Part shown: positions 1-5,693 of the stretch, one piece after another
Layout: every line of letters starts with the position of its first letter
Position numbering within the stretch: position 1 is the stretch's first letter
Assembly (NCBI GenBank): GCA_030601485.1
Contig: JAUVTO010000082.1
Span: 1 to 7,649 of the forward strand
Direction: 5' to 3'
From: Desulfobacterales bacterium
GTDB lineage: Bacteria > Desulfobacterota > Desulfobacteria > Desulfobacterales > UBA11574
DNA length: 7,649 nt
Position numbers and translations under genes: made by a program
The notes under the pieces: model-generated
Seen by the model: the letters and a program-made list of their open reading frames with translations, nothing else
Told to the model about the DNA's origin: nothing
The model's database searches: none

Positions 1-39
1 CAACAAGATCCATTCTAACGTTTCCCGTCCAATTATGAT

Positions 40-69
40 GGTTGAATTCCAGTTTTTACAAATTCAACC
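40..69. repeat. Inverted repeat (hairpin) upstream of the tRNA promoter
   Basis: GGTTGAATT at 40-48 is perfectly complementary to AATTCAACC at 61-69, leaving a 12-base loop. The hairpin sits 11 bases upstream of the tRNA -35 box. Neither strand has a clear T-run after it, so it is a weak candidate for an intrinsic terminator. It may be the tail of an upstream gene's transcript or a binding site near the promoter. Confidence 0.45.
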
Positions 70-80
70 GGTTAATGATC

Positions 81-110
81 TTGACAAAATTAACAAAAAA
101 TTAATATAAA
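81..110 (+). promoter_or_regulatory. Probable sigma-70 promoter of the tRNA-Leu gene
   Basis: A perfect -35 hexamer TTGACA lies at 81-86 and a -10-like TATAAA at 105-110, with an 18-base spacer in an A+T-rich stretch. Transcription would start near 117, giving a leader of about 40 bases before the tRNA at 158. A second, weaker candidate follows: TTGCAC at 116-121 and TAGATT at 139-144 with a 17-base spacer. Either or both could serve the tRNA. The call rests on consensus match and position only. Confidence 0.6.
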
Positions 111-157
111 ACAGCTTGCACTTTAAATCAATGTTTTTTAGATTATAGGATTTAAAC

Positions 158-244
158 GCCGAAGTGGCGGAATTGGTAGACGCGCTAGGTTCAGGGTCTA
201 GTGGGGGTTTCTCCGTGGGAGTTCGAGTCTCCCCTTCGGCACCA
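158..244 (+). tRNA. tRNA-Leu (anticodon CAG)
   Basis: An 87-base class II tRNA. The acceptor stem GCCGAAG (158-164) pairs perfectly with CTTCGGC (234-240), followed by discriminator A241 and an encoded CCA at 242-244. The anticodon loop has CAG at 192-194, which reads CUG leucine codons. A long variable arm lies between the anticodon and T arms, as expected for tRNA-Leu. The T arm has a GGGAG/CTCCC stem with the loop TTCGAGT. A repeat copy begins only 3 bases after the CCA, and no T-run terminator directly follows the gene. Confidence 0.98.
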
Positions 245-247
245 TAA

Positions 248-279
248 ATAATTAAACGTCTCCGAAATTCTACAACTTA
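248..279 (-). repeat. 32-base gene-edge repeat, copy 1
   Basis: This copy matches the reverse complement of 2430-2461 at 30 of 32 bases, differing only near the middle. Read on the - strand it begins TAAGTTGTAGAATTTC and ends ACGTTTAATTAT. Similarity stops sharply at both edges, so this is a defined unit and not a diverged duplication. It lies 3 bases after the CCA end of tRNA-Leu. In the orientation used by the other two copies it points toward the tRNA, not toward the kinase gene. Function unknown. Confidence 0.8.
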
Positions 280-337
280 TCGAAATCACAACTCTTTTAA
301 TGGTGTCCTGTTTATGCCGTCAAAATGGAATGCTGGC

Positions 338-366
338 CTCCGGCTCGTAGTGCCTACGGCTCGGAG
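338..366. repeat. Strong REP-like hairpin
   Basis: Bases 338-350 pair with 354-366 around a TGC loop. The outer stem is CTCCG/CGGAG and the inner stem CGTAG/CTACG. They are joined by symmetric GCT/GCT segments that give two G-T wobbles and one C-C mismatch. It resembles the GC-rich mini-hairpins after the glycerate kinase gene, and the 11-mer TGGAATGCTGG just before it (326-336) recurs at 2248-2258. It is probably a dispersed intergenic repeat; no T-run follows it. Confidence 0.6.
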
Positions 367-442
367 AGAACATTGGGGATAAGGACGGAACTAACCCATT
401 TAAATATTAAAAAACTTCTTCAAACCCATCATTTTTACTCAG

Positions 443-494
443 CCTGCCCAGTTAAACCAGAAATTTGTTTAACCAGGGTGATTTTTTTCTTTTT
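443..494 (+). terminator. Possible intrinsic terminator or attenuator upstream of glycerate kinase
   Basis: GTTAAAC at 451-457 pairs with GTTTAAC at 467-473 across a 9-base loop. An outer CCC (447-449) with GGG (476-478), or CCTG (443-446) with CAGG (474-477), can extend the stem. A T-rich run follows at 482-494, broken by one C. It could end transcription coming from the tRNA promoter, or act in a leader of the glycerate kinase mRNA. The stem is A+T-rich and imperfect, so this is a moderate call. Confidence 0.45.
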
Positions 495-562
495 CACCGG
501 GGCTATAAATTAAGATTTTTTAAATTTTGTCAAAAACAATTTCGCCCAAGGATCCGGACAAC

Positions 563-1921
563 ATGAACAAAAACCGCAAAGATTTAGAAACCATACGTTC
601 CGATGCCAAAGAGATATTTTCGGGCTGTCTTACGGCTGTAGACCCATATAAAGCAGTAAAACGTTTTGTACACTTTGACGGGGACAGGCTGGTGGTCGGA
701 ATGCAAGGAGGACTTGAAACCGAAATTAACCTGAGTAAATTCGATCGCATCTCCCTCGTTGGCGCGGGAAAGGCCACTGCCCCCATGGCCGGAGTCATTG
801 AAGATCTTTTTGGAGAGAGAATCCAAAATGGACTGATCAACGTCAAATACGGTTTTACACAAGAGCTTGCGGTTACTGCAATCACCGAAGCTGGCCATCC
901 CGTGCCGGATGAAAACGGGGTAAAGGGAACCGGAAACATCCTTGATTTATTGCAAAAGGCCGGCGAAAAGGACCTGATTTTTTCTCTCATATCCGGCGGG
1001 GGATCCGCCCTCCTCCCGCACCCTGGGGGAAATATCACTCTTTCGGACAAACAGGAAATTACCCGGCAACTGCTCGCGTGTGGCGCCAGTATTGATGAGA
1101 TAAATGCTGTCAGAAAACACATGTCTTCTTCTAAAGGCGGGCAGATGGCAAGGGCCGCCTTTCCGGCCACGGTTGTCAACTTGATGCTCTCGGACGTGGT
1201 GGGAGACAAAATGGACGTGATTGCCTCAGGACCCTTTGTGCCTGACACCTCTACATTCAAAGATGTTTGGAGAATCTTCAAAAAATATGATTTGAAGAAT
1301 ATCCCCCCTGTCATCCATAAACATATGAATGCGGGCCTGGACGGACAAATTCCCGAAACACCCAAAGAGAATGACAGGATATTCGATCGCGTCTTCAATT
1401 TTATCGTGGGGAGCAATATATTAGCCCTGGAAGCGGCAAGTGAAAAGGCCAAAACGCTCGGATATGAAACACTAATCCTTTCCTCCATGGTGGAAGGAGA
1501 AACAAAAGAAGTAGCGCGTGTTCACACCGCCATGGCCAAGGAGATTGTCAAAACCGGCCGGCCGACTCCTCCGCCGGCATGTATTATTTCAGGAGGTGAA
1601 ACCACTGTGACGATCCGGGGTAATGGTCTTGGAGGAAGGAACCAGGAGTTCTGCCTGGCTGCATGCCTTGACATTGCGGAGCTTCCGCCTCGAGTCGTCA
1701 TACTGAGCGGCGGCACGGACGGAAATGACGGCCCCACAGACGCAGCAGGCGCTTTGGTAGATCCGTTTACGGTAACGCGAGGAAAAAATGCCGGAATGGA
1801 TGCAAACGAGTTTTTGAACAGAAATGATGCGTATCACTTTTTTGAAAAAACAAAAGATCTTCTCATGACCGGTCCGACCAATACAAATGTAATGGATGTC
1901 AGACTTGTATTGGTGGGCTGA
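563..1921 (+). CDS. Glycerate 2-kinase (MOFRL family)
   Basis: Cytoplasmic enzyme that phosphorylates D-glycerate with ATP to 2-phosphoglycerate, feeding glycerate from serine, glyoxylate or hydroxypyruvate metabolism into glycolysis/gluconeogenesis. The protein has 452 residues, normal for the family. The N-terminal domain shows GAGKATAPMA (67-76, with the conserved Lys70), SGGGSALLP (144-152), and the SDVVGD and SGPFVPD motifs (210-228). The C-terminal MOFRL domain shows ISGGETTVTIRG (342-353), GGRNQE (357-362, with the expected active-site Arg359), GTDGNDGPTDAAGA (384-397) and GPTNTN near the end. I chose ATG 563 because AAGGA lies 10 bases upstream; an in-frame TTG at 527 would add 12 residues but has no ribosome site. 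It stands alone, with repeat-rich gaps on both sides, so no operon context narrows the pathway. Older annotations call such proteins hydroxypyruvate reductase (TtuD); the motifs favour the kinase. Confidence 0.93.
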   Translation: MNKNRKDLETIRSDAKEIFSGCLTAVDPYKAVKRFVHFDGDRLVVGMQGGLETEINLSKFDRISLVGAGKATAPMAGVIEDLFGERIQNGLINVKYGFTQELAVTAITEAGHPVPDENGVKGTGNILDLLQKAGEKDLIFSLISGGGSALLPHPGGNITLSDKQEITRQLLACGASIDEINAVRKHMSSSKGGQMARAAFPATVVNLMLSDVVGDKMDVIASGPFVPDTSTFKDVWRIFKKYDLKNIPPVIHKHMNAGLDGQIPETPKENDRIFDRVFNFIVGSNILALEAASEKAKTLGYETLILSSMVEGETKEVARVHTAMAKEIVKTGRPTPPPACIISGGETTVTIRGNGLGGRNQEFCLAACLDIAELPPRVVILSGGTDGNDGPTDAAGALVDPFTVTRGKNAGMDANEFLNRNDAYHFFEKTKDLLMTGPTNTNVMDVRLVLVG

Positions 1922-2007
1922 GGAAGGCTCCGCCTCAATTGGCCTCCGGCCCCGCTTCCAGCCCGGAGGGCTTACAGGCCGGAGGGTAGGGCTTACGCCC
2001 CGGAGGG
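1922..2007. repeat. Cluster of GC-rich mini-hairpins after glycerate kinase
   Basis: Short perfect stems with three- or four-base loops follow one another: AGGC/GCCT at 1925-1935, GGCC/GGCC at 1941-1951, AGCCC/GGGCT at 1960-1972 and GGGC/GCCC at 1989-2000. A longer 9-base inverted repeat links CCTCCGGCC (1943-1951) with GGCCGGAGG (1977-1985). The cluster begins right at the stop codon of the kinase gene and is much richer in G+C than the sequence around it. It may shape the 3' end of that mRNA, but no T-run follows, so I do not call an intrinsic terminator. Confidence 0.6.
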
Positions 2008-2023
2008 AATAATGGAATAGTGG

Positions 2024-2187
2024 AATATTGACGGTCTCGTAAAAAGCCCAACTTCTGCGTTGTGCTGCATTTCGCAATCATTCAACGTACGAAAAGTACG
2101 ATTCATGATTACAAAATTTGCATGCCTTGAATTTGAACTTTTTACAAAACCGTCTAAATCGGACTTTTTACGAATTCATCAATATTG
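2024..2187. repeat. MITE-like long imperfect palindrome
   Basis: The outer 26 bases at 2024-2049 match the reverse complement of 2161-2186 at 21 positions, sharing AATATTGA and TCGTAAAAAG. An inner arm at 2136-2154 is also a reverse-complement match to the left end, so the right side carries the arm twice. At the centre, 2077-2091 pairs with 2096-2110 at 12 of 15 positions, closing on GTAC stems around a four-base loop. No reading frame of note lies inside. This fits a non-autonomous miniature element or a large structured repeat; no clear target-site duplication is seen. Confidence 0.65.
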
Positions 2188-2313
2188 GGTTACCGTAAAA
2201 TTCCTCTTGACAGGAAGAACTTAGGGGCTTCGCCCCAATTGGAATGATGGAATGCTGGAATAATGGGTTCTGGGATAATGCAATATTGGGTTAATGGTAA
2301 AATTGGTGTTGAC
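2180..2313 (+). repeat. Direct repeat pair starting CAATATTGGGTTA
   Basis: The 13-mer CAATATTGGGTTA occurs at 2180-2192 and again at 2281-2293. In both copies it is followed at nearly the same distance by GTAAAATT (2195-2202 and 2297-2304) and then TTGAC (2207-2211 and 2309-2313). The first copy overlaps the right end of the long palindrome. The segment between contains the GGGGC/GCCCC hairpin (2224-2236) and GGAAT-rich sequence. The second copy supplies the -35 box of the promoter at 2309-2337. Confidence 0.65.
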
Positions 2314-2337
2314 GATAAAATTAAAAATGGCTAATAT
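2309..2337 (+). promoter_or_regulatory. Probable promoter of the PA2779/PA2778-like gene pair
   Basis: TTGACG at 2309-2314 and TAATAT at 2332-2337 are separated by exactly 17 bases. Transcription would begin near 2344, giving a leader of about 130 bases that contains the second arm of the inverted repeat and copy 2 of the 32-base repeat. A nearer alternative is TTGTTT at 2415-2420 with TAGAAT at 2437-2442 (16-base spacer), whose -10 box lies inside the 32-base repeat. Consensus match only. Confidence 0.45.
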
Positions 2338-2429
2338 CCTTTTAAAAACCAACCTTCCAGTATTCCACTATTCCATTACTCCGTATTTGAGGCAAAAGAT
2401 CATGTCTCAATAAATTGTTTTATTTACAG

Positions 2430-2461
2430 TAAGTTGTAGAATTTCCGAAACGTTTAATTAT
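2430..2461 (+). repeat. 32-base gene-edge repeat, copy 2
   Basis: Inverted relative to copy 1 at 248-279, with 30 of 32 bases identical. It points toward the PA2779-like gene and ends one base before that gene's ribosome site. It contains TAGAAT (2437-2442), which could be a -10 box, and the small palindromes TTTCCGAAA and AAACGTTT. If it is transcribed it forms the last part of the 5' leader. Confidence 0.8.
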
Positions 2462-2473
2462 TGGAGGTGTAAG

Positions 2474-2893
2474 ATGCATCGGATAAGGTGTTCTGCCAGG
2501 TATGTAAGTTTTTTTATGACATTAACCATGATATTTATGACCATCCCTCTTCAAACGGTTTGTGCAGCAATGGTCGGCACCGAAACTGTGCTTACTATTA
2601 CACAGACACAAAATGCGCGTGAAAATCTTATCAGGTTTCTTGAACGTAAGGATGTAGAGGCCGCAATGACAGCCCAGGGTGTTAATTGGTTCGAAGCCAA
2701 AGCCCGTGTTGGCAGTCTTTCTGATGCCGAGGTCATGCGAATTGCAGAAAAGATGGATCAGCTTCCTGCTGGCGGCGATGGGCTCGGTATCTTGGTGGGC
2801 ACCGCTTTGATCGTCTTTTTGGTACTGCTTTTTACAGATATTGCGGGTTATACCGACGTCTTCCCATTTGTTAAACACCAAAAACAAAAATAA
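2474..2893 (+). CDS. PA2779 family small exported membrane protein
   Basis: A 139-residue protein of the PA2779 family (DUF6627), function unknown. Residues 1-32 form a signal peptide ending near VCAA, and the mature part begins MVGTE as is usual in the family. Residues about 38-98 are a charged helical region with the typical LSDAEVMRIAEKMDQLP stretch. LPAGGDG (97-103) is followed by one membrane helix (about 104-121) and the end TDVFPFV. The likely topology is a periplasmic helical domain tethered to the inner membrane. The start is fixed by GGAGG at 2463-2467, six bases before the ATG. The stop codon is separated by a single base from the start of the peptidase gene, so the two are almost certainly co-transcribed and translationally coupled. 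The pairing matches Pseudomonas aeruginosa PA2779/PA2778, after which both families are named. Confidence 0.9.
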   Translation: MHRIRCSARYVSFFMTLTMIFMTIPLQTVCAAMVGTETVLTITQTQNARENLIRFLERKDVEAAMTAQGVNWFEAKARVGSLSDAEVMRIAEKMDQLPAGGDGLGILVGTALIVFLVLLFTDIAGYTDVFPFVKHQKQK

Positions 2894-2894
2894 T

Positions 2895-3836
2895 ATGGCA
2901 ATCCGCCGCATACCCCTGCTGTTGTGCGGCGGGCTGTTGCTGATATGCCTGACCGGCTGTGCCGGTCTTAAAAAATGGGAAATGCTGCAAAAAGCGGGTG
3001 AGTTGCCGGCTCGCTTTGAGCTTAAGACGGTACCGTTTTTTCCCCAAAAGGCATATCAGTGCGGGCCTGCATCCCTTGCAACGGCACTTGACTGGAGTGG
3101 ATTGCCTGTTTCCCCTGAAGAACTGACAGATGAAGTTTTCACCCCCGTACGAAAAGGAAGCCTGCAGACAGCACTTATAAGCGCCGCCCGCCGTCACGGT
3201 AGAATCGCTTATATATCGACCGGAATGGACGTGATATTTTCGGAAGTAGCTGCCGGTCATCCGGTAATCATTTTGCAAAACCTTGGACTTTCCTGGTATC
3301 CTGTCTGGCACTATTCGGTTGTTGTCGGTTATGATTTACCGAAGAAATTTGTTATTCTTCGCTCCGGATCCACCGCCCGAAAGATTATGCCTTCCCGGGT
3401 TTTTGCAAAAACCTGGGCTCGCAGCAATTACTGGGGGATTTTAATTCTGCGACCGGATCAACTTCCTGCCATGGCCAAGAAAAACCTATTTCTGGAGGCG
3501 GTGCTGGGACTCGAAAAGGCCCGCCAGTTCCGCGCCGCAATCCATGGATATAAAACAGCGATGACACGCTGGCCACAAAATCTGACTTCCCTTATGGGTA
3601 TTGGCAACTGCCATTATGCACTCGGAGAATTAAAAGATGCCGAATCGGCCTTCAGAGAAACTGTGCGGTTACATCCCAAGGAAGGTTCCGCTTTAAACAA
3701 CCTGGCACAAATTCTTTTTGAGCAAGGACGAAAGCAGGAAGCGCTGGAAGCTGTTAAAAAGGCGGTTTCTCTTGGCGGTCCGTTAAGCGCTGTTTATGAA
3801 AAGACCCTTGAAGAAATTCAAGCCGGGGCGCCATGA
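2895..3836 (+). CDS. PA2778 family cysteine peptidase (C39-like) lipoprotein with TPRs
   Basis: A 313-residue predicted lipoprotein. A short hydrophobic signal ends in CLTGC, so Cys22 would be lipidated. Residues about 43-187 form a papain-like C39 domain, with QKAYQCGPASLA (51-62) carrying Gln51 and catalytic Cys56, and WHYSVVVGYD (138-147) carrying catalytic His139. Residues about 200-300 form two to three TPRs (GNCHYALGELKDAESAF, then LNNLAQILFEQGRKQEALEA), likely for partner binding. Unlike bacteriocin-exporting C39 proteins it has no ABC transporter part. Where C39 enzymes usually have Asp-Pro after the His, this protein reads LRSGST; from memory this is a family trait, but it leaves the third triad residue unclear. 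ATG 2895 is preferred over an in-frame TTG at 2841 because it alone gives a clean lipoprotein signal. No good ribosome site precedes it, which fits coupling to the upstream gene. The substrate is unknown. Confidence 0.9.
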   Translation: MAIRRIPLLLCGGLLLICLTGCAGLKKWEMLQKAGELPARFELKTVPFFPQKAYQCGPASLATALDWSGLPVSPEELTDEVFTPVRKGSLQTALISAARRHGRIAYISTGMDVIFSEVAAGHPVIILQNLGLSWYPVWHYSVVVGYDLPKKFVILRSGSTARKIMPSRVFAKTWARSNYWGILILRPDQLPAMAKKNLFLEAVLGLEKARQFRAAIHGYKTAMTRWPQNLTSLMGIGNCHYALGELKDAESAFRETVRLHPKEGSALNNLAQILFEQGRKQEALEAVKKAVSLGGPLSAVYEKTLEEIQAGAP

Positions 3837-3851
3837 AAAGGTGTTAAGGAA

Positions 3852-5228
3852 TTATAAACGATAACCTTTCTCGTTAAATAGCCTCAGGCAGGCATCGACC
3901 ACTTTGGAATCATAAAAGGAACCGCGATTCTTTGAAATCTCCTCTAACGCAAAATTGATTCCAATAGCTGCCCGGTAAGGCCGGTGAGAAGCCATTGCCT
4001 CAACAACATCTGCCACTGCCAGTATTCTTGCCTCGAGCAAAATATTTTCACCTGAAATACCATTCGGATATCCGGAACCATTCATCCTTTCGTGATGCTG
4101 TAGTACAATCTGGGCAATGGGCCATGGGAAATCCACCGTCTTCAATATATTATACCCCACCTGGGGATGTTCTTTGATTATCCCTAATTCGTTTTGACTT
4201 ATCTTGCCCGGTTTACTGAGAATCTCTCCGGGCACCGATATTTTACCGATGTCATGGATTACTCCCGCCATGCGGACTCCTTGAATCTGATCTTTCGAAA
4301 CGCCCATTTCTGTAGCTATGCCACGAGCAAGATTGCTGACACGACGCTGGTGACCGGCGGTATAAGGATCTCTGGTCTCGACCGTCAATGCCATGGCTTC
4401 GATGGTCCCCCCTAATGCTTTTCTCAACTCATTTAGGGTCTTTTCAATTTGTTTACGGCCTGACACCAGCTCACTGATATCTCGAATTATGCCCTGGTAT
4501 CCTAATTTACTTTTATCTCTTGCATGCCGAACCGTGGAAGTAATCAAACAATCCATTTCAGTGCCGTCTTTTTTACGAAGCTTTACCCTAAACTCCCTGA
4601 CAGATCCCTTTTGTGCTATTTCATCCTGAAGCCTCCCATATTCATCAGGATTTACAAAAACAGCCTTTGTATTAATTCCTAACATCTCTTCTCTGGAATA
4701 TCCGAAAATCTCCAGCGTCGACAGGTTAAAATCAATTAACTCACCTTTTTCATTGTTAATATAAATCGCATCTCTGGAGTCTTCAAAGAGGGTGCGATAT
4801 TTCTCTTCACTCTTTTTTAATTGGATTTCAGCATTCCTTCGTTCCTGACGATTTTTGGCCTCGCGTAATTCCCGATCAATAGCAGAACTCAGTCGCGCAA
4901 GATTGTCTTTCATGATGTAATCGTGTGCACCGGCCTTCATAGCCGCAACAGCGGTTTCATCTGCGATAGTGCCGGATACAATGATGAAGGGCAGATCCAG
5001 CCCCTTATCCTTATAAAGCTCCAGGGCGGAAGACGCATCAAAACCGGGCATAGAATTATCACAAAGGATTACATCCCATGTCTGGTTATCTAAAGCCTTA
5101 CTCATAGCTTCAGCCGTATCCATCTGCTCGTAGCTGGGGTTAAAACCTCCATTCTTCAAGTTTCTCACAAGCAGCAATCCGTCGTCCTCAGAGTCATCAA
5201 CGATCAATACACGGATGGGTTTATCCAT
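3852..5228 (-). CDS. REC-PAS-HD-GYP response regulator, predicted c-di-GMP phosphodiesterase
   Basis: A 458-residue cytoplasmic output protein. The REC domain (1-120) has acidic Asp11/Asp12, phospho-acceptor Asp57 in CDNSMPG, Ser85 and Lys107. A helical linker (about 118-140) leads to a PAS domain (about 140-252, with IFGYSREEMLG and YQGIIRDISE). The HD-GYP domain (about 272-458) has TAGHQRRV (His293), HDIGK (325-329), EHPQVGYNIL (His354), HHERMNGSGYP (378-388) and AVAD (Asp407). All core residues appear present, so it should hydrolyse c-di-GMP, probably controlled by phosphorylation. It is the last gene of the operon. AAGGAG at 5235-5240, six bases before the ATG, overlaps the stop codon of the preceding regulator gene, implying coupled translation. 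It converges on the peptidase gene with only 15 bases between stop codons and no evident terminator. The PAS ligand and target process cannot be told. Confidence 0.94.
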   Translation of the reverse strand: MDKPIRVLIVDDSEDDGLLLVRNLKNGGFNPSYEQMDTAEAMSKALDNQTWDVILCDNSMPGFDASSALELYKDKGLDLPFIIVSGTIADETAVAAMKAGAHDYIMKDNLARLSSAIDRELREAKNRQERRNAEIQLKKSEEKYRTLFEDSRDAIYINNEKGELIDFNLSTLEIFGYSREEMLGINTKAVFVNPDEYGRLQDEIAQKGSVREFRVKLRKKDGTEMDCLITSTVRHARDKSKLGYQGIIRDISELVSGRKQIEKTLNELRKALGGTIEAMALTVETRDPYTAGHQRRVSNLARGIATEMGVSKDQIQGVRMAGVIHDIGKISVPGEILSKPGKISQNELGIIKEHPQVGYNILKTVDFPWPIAQIVLQHHERMNGSGYPNGISGENILLEARILAVADVVEAMASHRPYRAAIGINFALEEISKNRGSFYDSKVVDACLRLFNEKGYRL

Positions 5229-5238
5229 AAAACACTCC

Positions 5239-5676
5239 TTATATGGGTGGGGATTCGTTTAAAACCAGCCAGTACAAACCGAGCTGCCGGATAGCTTCGG
5301 TAAACTGAGCAAAGTTAACCGGTTTGCGAATATAGCTGTTGGCCCCCAGACTGTAACTTTCAGTTAAATCCCGCTCCTCCTTGGATGAAGTGAGAACAAC
5401 CACAGGAAGCAATTTGGTCCGTTCATCATTACGAAGACGCCTCAACACTTCCAGACCGTCTATTTTAGGAAGTTTTAAATCGAGCAGTATGATCTGGGGC
5501 ATTACGCTCATGTCACGGCCGGCGTAGGCCCCGGCGCCAAACAGATAGTCCAGCGCTTCGGTGCCATCCCTTGCAACCACCACTTCGTTCATAATATTAT
5601 TTTTTTTAAGAGCGCGAATGGCCAATAGTTCATCGTCGGGGTTGTCTTCAACCAGCAGGATTATTTTTTTCCTCAT
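5239..5676 (-). CDS. Single-domain response regulator (Rcp1/CheY-like)
   Basis: A 145-residue protein that is essentially one receiver domain. It has acidic Glu10 and Asp11, phospho-acceptor Asp66 in LLDLKLPKIDG, Thr96 in VVVLTSS and Lys118 in YIRKPV. The C-terminal GLYWLVLNESPP is typical of the Rcp1 group that partners phytochrome-like histidine kinases. With no output domain it probably works as a phosphate shuttle or by protein binding. I chose ATG 5676 because AAAGGA sits just upstream and the receiver fold starts at once; an in-frame start at 5745 would add 23 unrelated residues inside the kinase gene. It begins 17 bases after the kinase stop codon, and its own stop is 10 bases before the HD-GYP gene start, so the order kinase, shuttle regulator, HD-GYP output suggests one pathway. 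Confidence 0.93.
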   Translation of the reverse strand: MRKKIILLVEDNPDDELLAIRALKKNNIMNEVVVARDGTEALDYLFGAGAYAGRDMSVMPQIILLDLKLPKIDGLEVLRRLRNDERTKLLPVVVLTSSKEERDLTESYSLGANSYIRKPVNFAQFTEAIRQLGLYWLVLNESPPI

Positions 5677-5693
5677 GTTATCCTTTCCAAATA

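Larger units (their letters stand above)
245..562. other. Gene-free gap between tRNA-Leu and glycerate kinase
   Basis: I see no credible gene in these 318 bases. The gap holds 32-base repeat copy 1, the hairpin at 338-366 and the terminator-like hairpin at 443-494. A TATAAA at 504-509 could be a -10 box for the kinase gene, but it has no good -35 partner, so the kinase promoter is not resolved. A 62-codon open frame at 325-513 runs through the hairpins, has low-complexity translation and no family resemblance, and is not called. Confidence 0.7.
2010..2378. repeat. 18-base perfect inverted repeat bracketing the palindrome region
   Basis: TAATGGAATAGTGGAATA at 2010-2027 is the exact reverse complement of 2361-2378. 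Both arms are flanked on the outside by CGGAG (2001-2005, reverse complement at 2379-2383), with four extra bases on the left. The arms enclose about 330 bases containing the long palindrome and the direct repeats. The interior encodes no transposase. The arms belong to a simple GGAATNNTGG-type motif that also occurs at 2241-2280, so they may be members of a dispersed family and not the ends of one element. Confidence 0.6.
1922..2473. other. Repeat-rich gene-free region between glycerate kinase and the PA2779-like gene
   Basis: No gene is credible in these 552 bases. In order the region holds the mini-hairpin cluster, one arm of an 18-base inverted repeat (2010-2027), a long palindrome (2024-2187), two copies of a direct repeat (from 2180 and 2281), a GGGGC/GCCCC hairpin (2224-2236), a likely promoter (2309-2337), the second arm of the inverted repeat (2361-2378) and copy 2 of the 32-base repeat. 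GGCTCCGCCTCAATTGG at 1926-1942 returns with two changes exactly 300 bases later at 2226-2242. The region appears built from nested or accumulated short repeats. Confidence 0.75.

Noticed and set aside
325..513. 62-codon open frame on the + strand
   Set aside because: It runs through a hairpin repeat and the T-run, ends in a run of Phe codons, and has no ribosome site or family resemblance.
527..562. TTG start for glycerate kinase, adding 12 residues
   Set aside because: No ribosome site precedes it, while ATG 563 has AAGGA at a workable distance and family-like length.
520..1488. 322-codon open frame on the - strand
   Set aside because: It is antisense to the well-supported glycerate kinase gene, and its Ser/Pro/Ile-rich translation shows no domain.
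2010..2378. 18-base inverted repeats as the ends of an insertion sequence
   Set aside because: No transposase or long reading frame lies between them, and the arms belong to a GGAAT-rich motif found elsewhere in the gap.
1922..2473. CRISPR array or non-coding RNA gene in the repeat-rich gap
   Set aside because: Repeats are not regularly spaced, differ in type and orientation, and no known RNA fold is recognisable.
2841..2894. TTG start for the PA2778-like gene overlapping the PA2779-like gene
   Set aside because: It would add 18 hydrophilic residues before the lipoprotein signal peptide; ATG 2895 gives a clean signal and lipobox.
3837..3870. Hairpin between the convergent genes as a two-way terminator
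   Set aside because: AAAGGT can pair with ACCTTT, but with a bulge, a short stem, a long loop and no T-run on either strand.
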